Positions 19,588 to 29,109 of a stretch of DNA of 64,000 nucleotides are shown here, one piece after another. The notes under the pieces are model-generated. The model saw only the letters and a list, made by a program, of their open reading frames with translations, did not search any database and was not told where the DNA came from. Every line of letters begins with the position of its first letter. Position 1 is the stretch's first letter. The stretch is from Flavobacterium galactosidilyticum (GTDB taxonomy: Bacteria > Bacteroidota > Bacteroidia > Flavobacteriales > Flavobacteriaceae): positions 310,001-374,000 of the forward strand of contig NZ_CP087135.1 of the NCBI RefSeq assembly GCF_020911945.1, given 5' to 3'. The position numbers and the translations under genes were made by a program.

Positions 19588-22500
19588 ATGAAACTAAAGT
19601 TCAATGGATTCTTAGTACTATTACTAGTACTAGTAGCGCAAATCACTTTTGCGCAAGAAAGAGTTGTTTCAGGGACTGTATCCGACAACACAGGTTTGCC
19701 AATACCAGGGGTAAACGTGTTAGTTAAAGGATCACAAACTTCGACACAAACAGATTTTGACGGAAAATTCTCAATTAAAGCTACGCCAAGTCAAGTATTA
19801 GTATTTAGCTATATTGGTATGAAATCTCAAGAAGCTTCTGCAAGCAATGCAAAACTTAACGTAAAACTTAAGGACGATTCAGTAGTTCTAGAAGGAGTTG
19901 TTGTAACTGCTTTAGGTATTAAAAGAAGGCCAAAAGAACTTGCGTATTCTACAGACAACATTAAAAGCGAGGATTTAACGAAAACAAAAGCGGTAAACGT
20001 TGCAACTGCACTGGCAGGTAAAGTGTCTGGTTTACAAGTAAATGTTACTAATAATGGAGTAAATCCAAGTACAAGAGTAGTATTAAGAGGTAACAGATCA
20101 TTACTTGGAAACAATGAAGCGCTTATTGTAATCGATGGCTTTCCATCTTCAAGAGGTGTTCTAGATCGCATTAACCCAAATGACATTGACAACGTAACTA
20201 TCTTAAAAGGAGCAAATGCATCAGCTCTTTATGGTACAGAAGCAGCGAATGGTGTTTTAGTAATAACTACTAAAAAAGGTAGCGGAAAATTATCTATTAC
20301 GTATAACAATTCAGTTCAACTAGAAACAGTATCATATTTGCCGCAAATTCAAGATGAATTTGGTGTTGGTGGATTTCCTGACGGAACTCTTTATCCTTTA
20401 GAAAATGTTAACTGGGGACCTCGCTACGATGGTCGTATGGTTGAAGCAAGTGAAACTCTTGATGACGGATCTGTGTGGTTAGTACCGTTTACACCGGTAA
20501 AAAACAATGTTAGAAACTTTTTTAACACTGGTGTATCTACAAGACATGGAGTCACTTTTAAAGGAGGAGATGAAACTAGTGATTTTCTATTTTCTGTAGA
20601 TCAAACAAACACTACAGGAATCGTACCTAAGGACACTTATAACAGAACTAATGTTAGATTAAAAGGATCTAGAAAATACAACAATTTGACAGTAGGCGGA
20701 AACGTAAGTTTCTATAGATCTCACGCAAACCAAGTGAGTGAAGTAGCTGGACGACAAGGAAGACCATTGTACTGGAACGTCCTAAACACTCCTTTACACA
20801 TTCCTTTAGATCAGATGCAAAACTGGCAAACTGGACAGTTTACGAGAAATGAAGTTTCTTTCTACAGATTTTATGAAAATCCTTATTTCATCATTGACAC
20901 TCAAAGAGAAAAGAATAATTATACTGAGTTCAATATGTTGTCTAATATTGATTACAAATTTACTGATTGGTTAACCTTATCTGTAAACACAGGTTACACA
21001 AGTAACTCAGCAGATTTCAAAAGACAATTTGGAGCATTCACTTATGCATTTCATCTAAAAGATGTATATTCTGAAATGGATGCCTATGGTGCATCTACAG
21101 CAAATAGAATAACAAATGGCCAGCGTTTCAACAACGACATTTTACTTAAATTTGACAAAGACATTAATAAAGATTTTAATACGAAATTAACAGTAGGTGC
21201 AAATACTAGATTAACCACCTCTAATCAAGTTTCAGTTAATGGAGACAATCTAATCATACCAGACTTTTACAATGTATCAACAAGAACGGGTGAATTAGGC
21301 GGTGGAGAATATGCTGACCAATTTAGAAGACAAGGTGTTTATGGAGACTTTACTTTAGGATTTAGAGACTACCTTTTCTTAAATGTAACAGCTAGAAATG
21401 ACTGGTCATCAACTTTACCGAAAGACAACAACTCTTTCTTTTATCCAGGAGCTGGAATTTCATTTGTCGTTTCAGATGCATTCCCAGGAATTAAAAGTGA
21501 TAACGGAATTGACGTACTAAAAGCTACCGTAAACGTAACTAAAACGGGTAATGATCCAGAAGTTTTTGCTACACAAGGTATATTCTCAGCACCTGCTGGA
21601 TTCCCTTACGGTTCTCTAACAGGATTATCACAAGGATCAAGAGATCCAGATATTAATTTAAATCCTGAATTTACGCTATCAAAAGAAGTAGGTGTTGAAT
21701 TAAGCTTATTTAGAAGTAGATTAACATTTAATGGTACTTACTACCAAACAAACTCAACAGACCAAATTGTACCAATTGAAGTTTCTCTGGCTTCAGGTGC
21801 AGGAAGTATTTTAACGAATATTGGTGAGATTGAAAATAAAGGTCTTGAATTAGATTTGAAAGGAACAATTCTTAAAACACAAGATTTTTCTTGGAAATTA
21901 GGAACAAATTATTCTGGAATTAAATCAAAAGTTTTATCATTATTTGATGGTGTTGAAGAAGTAAACATAGGTGGATTTGCTGACGCACAAGTTATTGCAA
22001 AAGTTGGAGAATCTTACCCATTACTAAAAACATCAGCTTATACAAAAGACCCACAAGGAAGAGTAATCGTTGGACCAAACGGTAATCCATTAAAAGATTC
22101 TAAAAATGCTGTACAAGGCAAAACAACTCCAGATTACATATTAGGTATGAATACAACATTTTCTTATAAAGGTTGGACTTTGTATGCTGTAGCTGATTAT
22201 AGAACTGGTCACGTTTTTTATAATAATATAGACAACTTATTATCATTTACAGGTTTATCAGAACGTAGTGTTACTGCAGGTAGACAACCTTTCGTATTCC
22301 CTAATTCATCATATTCTGATGGCGCTGGTGGATTCATTGCAAATGAGAATCGTTTGACTAACGGTGGTGGTAATGCATTTTGGGATGAATACAACACTGT
22401 ACTTGCAAATTACATATCTGATGCAACAACTCTTAAGTTAAGAGAAGTTTCACTCTCTTATGATTTCTCATCAACTTTTACAGACAAAGTTGGTATCCAA

Positions 22501-22671
22501 TCTATGAATGTAGGTGTTTTTGGAAGAAACTTATTGACTCTTAGACCTAAATCTAATGTTACTACAGATCCTGAATTTAACTTTACTACAGGAAACGCTG
22601 TTGGTGTAGGAACACAAGCTCAAACACCACCAACAAGACAATTTGGTCTTAACTTCAATATAACATTTTAA
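19588..22671 (+). CDS. SusC/RagA-type TonB-linked outer membrane transporter
   Basis: Outer membrane barrel of 1027 residues that imports nutrients with energy from TonB. Parts in order: signal peptide (1-22), a carboxypeptidase-regulatory-like domain (about 26-108, VVSGTVSDNTGLPIPGVNV), a plug domain (about 115-235, with RGNRSLLGNNEALIVIDGFP and LKGANASALYG), then the barrel ending QFGLNFNITF. A SusD partner follows after 10 bases, so they form the usual pedestal-bin pair. No glycoside hydrolase, protease, sigma/anti-sigma pair or hybrid sensor is nearby, so the substrate cannot be told from context. No TAnnTTTG box is visible in the 85 bases before it. Confidence 0.95.
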   Translation: MKLKFNGFLVLLLVLVAQITFAQERVVSGTVSDNTGLPIPGVNVLVKGSQTSTQTDFDGKFSIKATPSQVLVFSYIGMKSQEASASNAKLNVKLKDDSVVLEGVVVTALGIKRRPKELAYSTDNIKSEDLTKTKAVNVATALAGKVSGLQVNVTNNGVNPSTRVVLRGNRSLLGNNEALIVIDGFPSSRGVLDRINPNDIDNVTILKGANASALYGTEAANGVLVITTKKGSGKLSITYNNSVQLETVSYLPQIQDEFGVGGFPDGTLYPLENVNWGPRYDGRMVEASETLDDGSVWLVPFTPVKNNVRNFFNTGVSTRHGVTFKGGDETSDFLFSVDQTNTTGIVPKDTYNRTNVRLKGSRKYNNLTVGGNVSFYRSHANQVSEVAGRQGRPLYWNVLNTPLHIPLDQMQNWQTGQFTRNEVSFYRFYENPYFIIDTQREKNNYTEFNMLSNIDYKFTDWLTLSVNTGYTSNSADFKRQFGAFTYAFHLKDVYSEMDAYGASTANRITNGQRFNNDILLKFDKDINKDFNTKLTVGANTRLTTSNQVSVNGDNLIIPDFYNVSTRTGELGGGEYADQFRRQGVYGDFTLGFRDYLFLNVTARNDWSSTLPKDNNSFFYPGAGISFVVSDAFPGIKSDNGIDVLKATVNVTKTGNDPEVFATQGIFSAPAGFPYGSLTGLSQGSRDPDINLNPEFTLSKEVGVELSLFRSRLTFNGTYYQTNSTDQIVPIEVSLASGAGSILTNIGEIENKGLELDLKGTILKTQDFSWKLGTNYSGIKSKVLSLFDGVEEVNIGGFADAQVIAKVGESYPLLKTSAYTKDPQGRVIVGPNGNPLKDSKNAVQGKTTPDYILGMNTTFSYKGWTLYAVADYRTGHVFYNNIDNLLSFTGLSERSVTAGRQPFVFPNSSYSDGAGGFIANENRLTNGGGNAFWDEYNTVLANYISDATTLKLREVSLSYDFSSTFTDKVGIQSMNVGVFGRNLLTLRPKSNVTTDPEFNFTTGNAVGVGTQAQTPPTRQFGLNFNITF

Positions 22672-22681
22672 TACATAAATT

Positions 22682-24184
22682 ATGAACACAATAAAAATCA
22701 TAAAATCATGTGTAGTACTTTTAGTTACTACCATGACTATAGTAAGCTGTAGTGATTATTTAGATGTAAATACAAATCCTAATAATCCCGCAATATCTAC
22801 CCCTCGATTAACTCTTCCTGTAGCACAAAGAGACCTTGCGTCTTTAAATGCAAGACAGATGACTTATTTAGGACAGTTTATTGCATACAACTGGGCAACG
22901 CCATCTAACTGGTCTACAAATCAGGAGTTTTCTAGATACACAGTTAATTCAGGCTTTTACGCTACAATTTTCGAAACCTCTTACGCAACAATTTTCAAGA
23001 ATTTGACTTACGTTCAAAATTATGAAGATGCAAGTGGAGCTGTAGATTACAGCGCATACAAAGCGATGGCAACAACCCTCAGAAGTTTTCAATATCAGTA
23101 TTTGGTAGATCTTTACGGTAATGTTCCTTATACTGAAGCAAATAAAAGGAGTGCTATAATTACTCCAAAGTATGATGATGCGAAAGTTATTTACAAATCG
23201 GTAATAGATGAATTGACTGCTGCCGCTACCTTAGCATTAAACCTACCTACTAACGCTGAAAATCCTGGTGTTCAAGATATAATTAACGGAGGAGACATGG
23301 TTAAATGGGCGAAATTTGCTAACACCATCAAATTGAGAATGCTAGTTCGTTTAAGTAATACTAACCAAGATGCATATATCAAGGGAGAAATCGCTAAAAT
23401 AGATGCAAATGGAGCAGGATATATATCAGCTGACATTGTTGCAAATCCAGGTTATAACAATAATACAGACAAACAAAATCCATTCTTTGATTATTTCAGA
23501 AAACCTACAACGGGAGCGGAACAAGATAGAGGAGACTTTACTGTAGCAACTGATTACGTTTTGAATTTCCTTACTACAACAAATGATTTACGTAGAAACA
23601 GGCTATACGCTCCAGCACAAACTGGCGGAGCTTATAAAGGTGTACCGCAAACCACTACTCTTCCAGGTACAGGATTTACTTCTAAAGACGTTTCTAAAGT
23701 TGGACCTGGCCTAATCGTTAGTGCAACAGGATCACAAGCTATTATGACTATGCCAGAAGCGCTATTACTGCAAGCTGAGGCTATATCTAGAGGTTATATT
23801 GCTGGTGGAGATGCAGCTGCAAAATCAAAATATGAAGCAGCAATCACAGCATCATTTACAAGATTGCAAGTGCCAAGTGCAGCAACTGCAGCAGCAACAT
23901 ATTACAATCAAGACATAGCCAATGTTTCTTGGGCATCTTCACCAAATAAAATTCAAGCGATCATCACTCAAAAATGGGTTGCTTTAAACGGTACCTCTTC
24001 TATCGAGTTGTGGATCGAAAAGACAAGAACTGGTTTCCCTGCTGGATTACCACAACCTGCTGAGGGTGGCGGAACACGTCCAGTTAGACTACTTTACCCA
24101 GCGTCTGAAATTGCACGAAACGCTTTAAATGTGCCAGCACAGACTGCACAAAATGCATTTACTGATAATCCTTTTTGGAAATAA
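22682..24184 (+). CDS. SusD/RagB-family surface lipoprotein
   Basis: Substrate-binding lid of the SusCD complex, 500 residues, exposed on the cell surface as a lipoprotein. The lipobox ends at Cys23 (TIVSC), followed by SDYLDVNTNPNNP, typical of the family. Helical TPR-like segments cover the first 300 residues, and the end (IELWIEKTRTGFPAG, then NAFTDNPFWK) matches SusD-like proteins. It lies 10 bases after the transporter gene and 12 before a second lipoprotein gene. The sequence belongs to the SusD-like group often linked to non-starch substrates, but the ligand is unknown. Confidence 0.92.
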   Translation: MNTIKIIKSCVVLLVTTMTIVSCSDYLDVNTNPNNPAISTPRLTLPVAQRDLASLNARQMTYLGQFIAYNWATPSNWSTNQEFSRYTVNSGFYATIFETSYATIFKNLTYVQNYEDASGAVDYSAYKAMATTLRSFQYQYLVDLYGNVPYTEANKRSAIITPKYDDAKVIYKSVIDELTAAATLALNLPTNAENPGVQDIINGGDMVKWAKFANTIKLRMLVRLSNTNQDAYIKGEIAKIDANGAGYISADIVANPGYNNNTDKQNPFFDYFRKPTTGAEQDRGDFTVATDYVLNFLTTTNDLRRNRLYAPAQTGGAYKGVPQTTTLPGTGFTSKDVSKVGPGLIVSATGSQAIMTMPEALLLQAEAISRGYIAGGDAAAKSKYEAAITASFTRLQVPSAATAAATYYNQDIANVSWASSPNKIQAIITQKWVALNGTSSIELWIEKTRTGFPAGLPQPAEGGGTRPVRLLYPASEIARNALNVPAQTAQNAFTDNPFWK

Positions 24185-24196
24185 AAATTAAAATTT

Positions 24197-25093
24197 ATGA
24201 AAAATATAATTAATAAATCAAAGATAGCAGCGTTACTGCTAATCATGGTAGGTTTTACCTCATGTGATGCTATATTAGACCAAGAAGAAATTGATTTCGG
24301 TAAAGGTCCAGTATTAACATCGTTTGCAAAACCTGTAAATGAACTTAATGTCATAAAAACCGTTGCTAATACACCTATACAATACGAATTTGACATTACG
24401 TATAAAGGTGGTAAAGGTATTGCTTTAGACAAAGATGTTACTGTAGTAATTGCTACAAGTCCAAAATCAAAAGCAAAGGAAGGCGTTGAATTTTCATTAC
24501 CTGTAAAATCATTTACAATTCCTGCTGGTTCAAAGACTGCAAAAGCTTCGATGACAATATTAACAGGTGGCTTAGTTCCATTTGATTTTAAAGATATCGT
24601 TCTTGAAATAAAAGAGTCATCACAATCAATCGCTGAATTAAACACTTTCACTTTAACTGTGAAAGCATTAGGAGCTGAGAGTTTAGCAGGTGAATACGAG
24701 GTAATTGGAGGAGACTATTGGAGACTTGGTGTAAATAACGGCTGGGGTGCACTTGGAGGAACTAGAATTATAGAAGCAATATCGGCAACAACTTACAAGC
24801 ACGCAGGTTTCTTTGGTCTATTTGAAGGATTCTTTTATTTTACCGTAGACGCTGCCAATAATGTTACTGTTTTAAAGACGAACCCTGTGACTGGCGAGAC
24901 TTTATTACAAGGTACCGCTCCATTCCTAACATGTAATAATGACTCTAGTAGTTTAACAAACGTGAAATGTGGTACTTCAAATAAGGTAACACGTACTAAT
25001 GATAGACGCGACATTATTTATTTAAGCTATGGCTATAACACTCCTGGTTCTGGTCCTAGAGAATTTTACGAAGTTTTAAAAAGAAAAAAATAG
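24197..25093 (+). CDS. Lipoprotein encoded with SusCD, unknown function
   Basis: A 298-residue lipoprotein: the lipobox is GFTSC with Cys23, and acidic residues follow within ten positions. Residues about 45-155 look like a Calx-beta or DUF1735-type sandwich (pattern VTVVIATSPKSKAKEGVEF, then FTIPAGSKTAKASMTI and VLEIKESSQSIAELN). The rest has aromatic strands and two cysteines (CNNDSSSLTNVKC) that may form a disulfide. It is third in the susC-susD operon, the usual place of a SusE/F-like accessory binding protein, but I see no sequence likeness to SusE. Function is inferred from position only. Confidence 0.8.
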   Translation: MKNIINKSKIAALLLIMVGFTSCDAILDQEEIDFGKGPVLTSFAKPVNELNVIKTVANTPIQYEFDITYKGGKGIALDKDVTVVIATSPKSKAKEGVEFSLPVKSFTIPAGSKTAKASMTILTGGLVPFDFKDIVLEIKESSQSIAELNTFTLTVKALGAESLAGEYEVIGGDYWRLGVNNGWGALGGTRIIEAISATTYKHAGFFGLFEGFFYFTVDAANNVTVLKTNPVTGETLLQGTAPFLTCNNDSSSLTNVKCGTSNKVTRTNDRRDIIYLSYGYNTPGSGPREFYEVLKRKK

Positions 25094-25117
25094 TTCACTA
25101 TTTTTATGCTTTCTACA

Positions 25118-25150
25118 AATCCACCAGTCAAAAGCTGGTGGATTTTTTTA
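25118..25150 (+). terminator. Terminator of the susCD operon
   Basis: AATCCACCAG (25118-25127) pairs with CTGGTGGATT (25135-25144) around a 7-nt loop, followed by a T run. It is a perfect 10-bp stem 25 bases after the lipoprotein stop codon. The rlmB promoter box begins at the very next base after this element. Confidence 0.9.
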
Positions 25151-25158
25151 TATCTTTG
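25151..25158 (+). promoter_or_regulatory. rlmB -7 box, four bases from the start codon
   Basis: TATCTTTG matches TAnnTTTG exactly and is followed by CACC and then the ATG at 25163. No TTG is found at the -33 position, which is occupied by the terminator stem. The expected start site falls at or next to the ATG. Confidence 0.6.
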
Positions 25159-25162
25159 CACC

Positions 25163-25897
25163 ATGGAAAAAGAACATCAAATATTTGGGATTAGAGCAAT
25201 AATTGAAGCTATTCAAGCAGGCGCAACTGTAGACAAAGTTTATATTCAAAAGGAAGCGAGTAGCGAACTGATGAAAGACTTGATGAAAGTAATGAAAAGA
25301 GGAAACATCAACTTTTCGTATGTACCAGTTGAAAAACTGAATAGATTGACTCCTAACAATCATCAAGGTGCCGTAGCTACTATCTCCCCTATTTCGTTTT
25401 TTGATTTAGAAACGCTTATCGAATCTGTGCAAGAAAATGGTAAAAAACCATTGTTTTTGATTTTGGATCAAATATCAGATGCTCGTAATTTTGGCGCCAT
25501 AATCAGAACTGCTGAGTGTACTGGGGTGAATGGAATCATTGTTCAAAAAGCAGGTTCAGCTCCCGTTAATGGTGATACTGTAAAAACATCTGCTGGAGCG
25601 GTTTTTAATATTCCTATATGTAAAGTAGAACACATAAAAGATGCGATTTTTCTTTTGCAAGCTAGTGGAATTAAGACTGTAGCCGCTACTGAAAAAACTG
25701 ACCAAAACATATACGACATTGCTTTAAATGAACCAGTGGCTATTATCATGGGATCAGAAGATAGAGGTGTAAATCCTTCTGTTTTAAAAATCGTAGATGA
25801 GAAAGCAAAACTGCCAATGTTCGGAACAATTGGATCTTTAAATGTTTCTGTTGCTTGTGGTGCTTTTTTATATGAAGCAGTAAGACAAAGAAGTTAA
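25163..25897 (+). CDS. rlmB: 23S rRNA 2'-O-methyltransferase, RlmB type (SpoU family)
   Basis: SAM-dependent methyltransferase of 244 residues that modifies a 23S rRNA guanosine. The N-terminal substrate-binding domain (about 1-75) starts EKEHQIFGIRAIIEAI. The SPOUT knot domain has LDQISDARNFGAIIRTAE (motif 1), AIIMGSEDRGV (motif 2) and LNVSVACGAFLYE (motif 3). The frame is open upstream to 25106, but that stretch contains the preceding terminator and the promoter, so the start at 25163 is used. The target could also be a tRNA, as SpoU relatives are hard to tell apart. Confidence 0.92.
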   Translation: MEKEHQIFGIRAIIEAIQAGATVDKVYIQKEASSELMKDLMKVMKRGNINFSYVPVEKLNRLTPNNHQGAVATISPISFFDLETLIESVQENGKKPLFLILDQISDARNFGAIIRTAECTGVNGIIVQKAGSAPVNGDTVKTSAGAVFNIPICKVEHIKDAIFLLQASGIKTVAATEKTDQNIYDIALNEPVAIIMGSEDRGVNPSVLKIVDEKAKLPMFGTIGSLNVSVACGAFLYEAVRQRS

Positions 25898-25946
25898 AAT
25901 TTAAGATTGTTGATTAACGATTTTTGATTTCAGATTAAAAAACGAA

Positions 25947-26723
25947 TTATAACTCCGGTTTTGATTCGTTTTTTTCGTTAGAAGTGATTTCGTACGTTAC
26001 AGGAATGTCAGAAGAATAATAGGTAAAAGTGCATACCTCCTCTACTTTAGGAAGATTTACAAAATTACCATTTTCGTCAAATCGCTGCATAAATGTATCA
26101 TTTTCCGGATTATAATCTGGTTTTTCCCACTCGTATTTAGGTGCTTTTTTATATTCGGGCGTTTTACAGATGGTAGATAAAATAATACCTGCTAGTAATC
26201 CAGATAAATGTCCTTCCCAGGAAATGGACTTTTCACCGGGAACATCTGCAGTTGGGAAAATATACCAAACTAATCCACCATAAACAACAATTACGGCAAG
26301 CGACAGGGCCACAAGCCGAATATGCTTTGTTTGAATTCCCTTAAAGAAAATAAAACTAAACAATACATAAATTAATCCGCTGGCACCAATATGATAATTT
26401 TCCCGACCAATACTCCACGTTATAATTCCTGAAAGTACAATACCATAAGTTATAATCTGGAACGATTGTTTAGCATAAAAAAATTGTAATGCCGCTAAAA
26501 GCACCAATAATGGTAGTGAATTATTATATAAATGTTCTAAATCAGCATGAATAAAAGGGCTGAAAATAATACCCTGTAATCCAGAAAAGGTTCTTGGATA
26601 AATTCCATTTTGAACAAAATCAAAATCAAAGCGGACTTCTAACCAAAAAACAAACCAGAGCAATACCACAAAAAAAAGTGGTAGTACAACAACAGCATTA
26701 GTAAATCTAAATTCCTTATCCAT
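25947..26723 (-). CDS. Rhomboid-family intramembrane serine protease
   Basis: Inner membrane protease of 258 residues with about six hydrophobic helices in the first 185 residues. The catalytic serine is Ser115 in GASG (113-116) and the catalytic histidine is His172 in GHLSGLLAG. An HADLEHLYNN segment (59-68) matches the conserved HxxxxHxxxN loop. The soluble C-terminal tail (about 190-258) is acidic and has no known domain. It stands alone, convergent with rlmB, with a repeat element in the space before rarA. The substrate is unknown. Confidence 0.9.
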   Translation of the reverse strand: MDKEFRFTNAVVVLPLFFVVLLWFVFWLEVRFDFDFVQNGIYPRTFSGLQGIIFSPFIHADLEHLYNNSLPLLVLLAALQFFYAKQSFQIITYGIVLSGIITWSIGRENYHIGASGLIYVLFSFIFFKGIQTKHIRLVALSLAVIVVYGGLVWYIFPTADVPGEKSISWEGHLSGLLAGIILSTICKTPEYKKAPKYEWEKPDYNPENDTFMQRFDENGNFVNLPKVEEVCTFTYYSSDIPVTYEITSNEKNESKPEL

Positions 26724-26833
26724 TTAGTAAATATCGTAAATCAATACTTATTTTGTTTCAAAAACATAGCCAAAACCCAATTAATGCTAATTTGTCATGG
26801 CACAGACCAAAAGACAATTACAAACAAAAAGCC

Positions 26834-26932
26834 TAGCCCAGATTGCAGCGGAAATCCTTTTCTTTTTTTTATTTGCAAGGAACGAGTGAATAAAAAAAAG
26901 AAAAGATTGAAACGGAAAGCTGGAAATAGCTC
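26834..26932 (+). repeat. Dispersed hairpin repeat, copy 2
   Basis: It starts TAGCCCAGATTGCAGCGGAA and ends with AGCTGGAAATAGCTCC (26918-26932). Arms at 26853-26873 and 26889-26908 pair over about 20 bp with one bulged C, and are almost pure pyrimidine/purine. The 15-nt loop is TGCAAGGAACGAGTG. It lies between divergent genes (rhomboid and rarA). The rest of the 279-base gap shows no gene. Confidence 0.75.
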
Positions 26933-27002
26933 CAAAAAATAAAAAGAAAGGTTATTTTTACCAATGGCAATTTTTAATTTGAAAATTAAAATTTAATAAT
27001 AA

Positions 27003-28280
27003 ATGGAAGCACCACTTGCAGAACGAATACGACCACAAAAGTTAGAAGACTACATCAGTCAATCCCATCTGGTTGGACCAAACGGCTCTTTGACGCAACA
27101 AATAGCAAAAGGAATTATCCCATCTTTAATTTTTTGGGGACCTCCTGGAACTGGAAAAACAACTTTAGCACAAATAATTGCACAAGAATCAAAACGTCCC
27201 TTTTATATTTTGAGTGCTATCAATTCGGGAGTTAAAGATATTAGAGATGTGATTGAAAAAGCGAAGCAAAGTGGTGGTTTATTTACTGCCAAAAATCCAA
27301 TTCTTTTTATTGATGAGATTCACCGTTTTAGTAAATCGCAACAAGATTCCTTATTAGCAGCAGTCGAAAAAGGATGGATTACACTGATAGGTGCTACAAC
27401 AGAAAACCCAAGTTTTGAGGTTATTCCCGCACTACTTTCCCGCTGTCAGGTTTATGTTTTGAATGCCTTTTCTAAAAAAGATTTAGAGTCTTTGTTGGAA
27501 CGCGCGATGAAAATAGACTCCTATTTATCGACTAAAATCATAAAATTAAACGAAACAGAGGCATTACTGCGACTTTCAGGTGGCGATGGACGCAAACTAT
27601 TAAATATTTTTGAACTTGTTGTAAACGCTTCGAGTGAAAATGAAATTACAATCACGAATGATCTTGTTTTTTCATTAGTACAACAAAACACGGTTTTGTA
27701 TGACAAGACTGGAGAACAACATTATGACATCGTTTCAGCATTTATAAAATCTATTCGCGGGAGCGATCCTAACGGAGCCGTTTACTGGCTGGCGAGAATG
27801 ATTGAAGGAGGCGAGGATGTAAAATTTATTGCCAGAAGAATGTTGATTCTTAGCAGTGAAGATATTGGAAATGCGAATCCAACTGCTTTTATTATGGCCA
27901 ACAATACATTTCAAGCAGTTAGTACCATTGGCTATCCAGAAAGCAGAATTATTTTGAGTCAATGTGCGGTTTACCTTGCTACTTCTCCTAAAAGCAATGC
28001 TTCTTACTTAGCAATTGGGACAGCACAACAATTAGTAAAGCAAACTGGTGATTTGCCTGTGCCAATTCATTTGCGAAATGCTCCAACCAAATTGATGAAA
28101 GAATTAGGGTATGGTGAAGAGTATAAATATTCGCATGATTATGCTAATAATTTTGCAGAACAAGAATTTTTACCTGAAGCGATCAGTAAAAACCCAATAT
28201 ATATCCCCGGAAACAATTCAAGAGAGAATAGCATCCGGGAATTTCTTAAAAACCGTTGGAAAGATAAATACGGTTATTAG
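27003..28280 (+). CDS. rarA: Replication-associated recombination protein A (AAA+ ATPase)
   Basis: MgsA/WRNIP1-family clamp-loader-like ATPase of 425 residues that acts at stalled replication forks. Walker A is GPPGTGKT (46-53), Walker B contains DEIH (104-107), and sensor 1 lies in [13 protein letters not shown]. The C-terminal half has the family motif [20 protein letters not shown] and the tetramerisation region. A single transcript is likely; it converges on the leftward operon ending at 28357. No clear -7 box was found. Confidence 0.95.
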   Translation: MEAPLAERIRPQKLEDYISQSHLVGPNGSLTQQIAKGIIPSLIFWGPPGTGKTTLAQIIAQESKRPFYILSAINSGVKDIRDVIEKAKQSGGLFTAKNPILFIDEIHRFSKSQQDSLLAAVEKGWITLIGATTENPSFEVIPALLSRCQVYVLNAFSKKDLESLLERAMKIDSYLSTKIIKLNETEALLRLSGGDGRKLLNIFELVVNASSENEITITNDLVFSLVQQNTVLYDKTGEQHYDIVSAFIKSIRGSDPNGAVYWLARMIEGGEDVKFIARRMLILSSEDIGNANPTAFIMANNTFQAVSTIGYPESRIILSQCAVYLATSPKSNASYLAIGTAQQLVKQTGDLPVPIHLRNAPTKLMKELGYGEEYKYSHDYANNFAEQEFLPEAISKNPIYIPGNNSRENSIREFLKNRWKDKYGY

Positions 28281-28356
28281 CTTCTGATTTTAGATTTTAA
28301 AATTGTAATGAAGACAAAAGATATATTCTTATTCACATTGGACTTTGAATTACCTA

Positions 28357-29106
28357 TTAAAACTTAACATTAACTTTCTCAGAAACTAATTTATCGTTTT
28401 GATAATACTCAAAAAACCATTGATTCTCTTTCAAAATCAACGAACCTTGAATAGCATCCTTTATAGCGATAAAAGAATTAGGTTGAGATGTTTTCATCAA
28501 TTTCATTACAACTTTTGGAGTGCTATCAATCAATTGATATCCCGTAGGAGTAGCTTGCGCATAAAGTAAGTTAGCGTCATTAATAACTGCATTTGACTGC
28601 ATTTTATCAGCAACGACTTGCGTATTTACTGCTGGTGTAAGTGGCGTTAATGGTACACTTAGCACTTGCGCTTTAGGCGCTACGCCGCTGTATTTATACT
28701 GTAAGTCGTACACCGATTGAAACGCCTCGTTTAACGCATCCATATACGCCTTTTGATAGTCTTTTTCTTTACTTTTCCCTACATTTGATTTAAAAACGAC
28801 TTTACCATTACAATCCTTTAATAGCACATAAAGCTTTGTGATTAAAAATCCATTCTCTTTTTCGACATCAGCGTATAGTAAACCACAACGGTCACTATAC
28901 TCTGCTGGAACAATCTCAGTCGCATAGAAAGCAATAAAACCTGCATTATTAAAATTGAACTTAGTTAACGTATTTAAACGATATTGATTATCCGATTTTA
29001 GAAATTCATATTTTTGAGGAACAATTACAGCCTTATAATCATTTACAGATTGACCGTACGAAACTCCAGCTAACAGGATTAATAATAGTAAAAATGACTT
29101 TTTCAT
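28357..29106 (-). CDS. Secreted protein of unknown function
   Basis: A 249-residue protein with a clear signal peptide (KKSFLLLLILLAGVSYG, cut near residue 18) and no lipobox. The mature part is a mix of strands with VNDYKAVIVPQKYEFLK at the start, a Pro/Val/Thr-rich linker (SVPLTPLTPAVNTQ, about 165-180) and a small second domain (about 195-249: GYQLIDSTPKVVMKLMKTS). It is last in the operon TPR-mpl-radC-yjjG, only 3 bases after the phosphatase gene. I do not recognise a family; it is probably periplasmic. Confidence 0.7.
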   Translation of the reverse strand: MKKSFLLLLILLAGVSYGQSVNDYKAVIVPQKYEFLKSDNQYRLNTLTKFNFNNAGFIAFYATEIVPAEYSDRCGLLYADVEKENGFLITKLYVLLKDCNGKVVFKSNVGKSKEKDYQKAYMDALNEAFQSVYDLQYKYSGVAPKAQVLSVPLTPLTPAVNTQVVADKMQSNAVINDANLLYAQATPTGYQLIDSTPKVVMKLMKTSQPNSFIAIKDAIQGSLILKENQWFFEYYQNDKLVSEKVNVKF

Positions 29107-29109
29107 AAT

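Noticed and set aside
24094..24651. A 185-codon open frame antisense to susD and the lipoprotein gene
   Set aside because: It spans the susD stop and next start in antisense, has no family features, and both sense genes are well supported.
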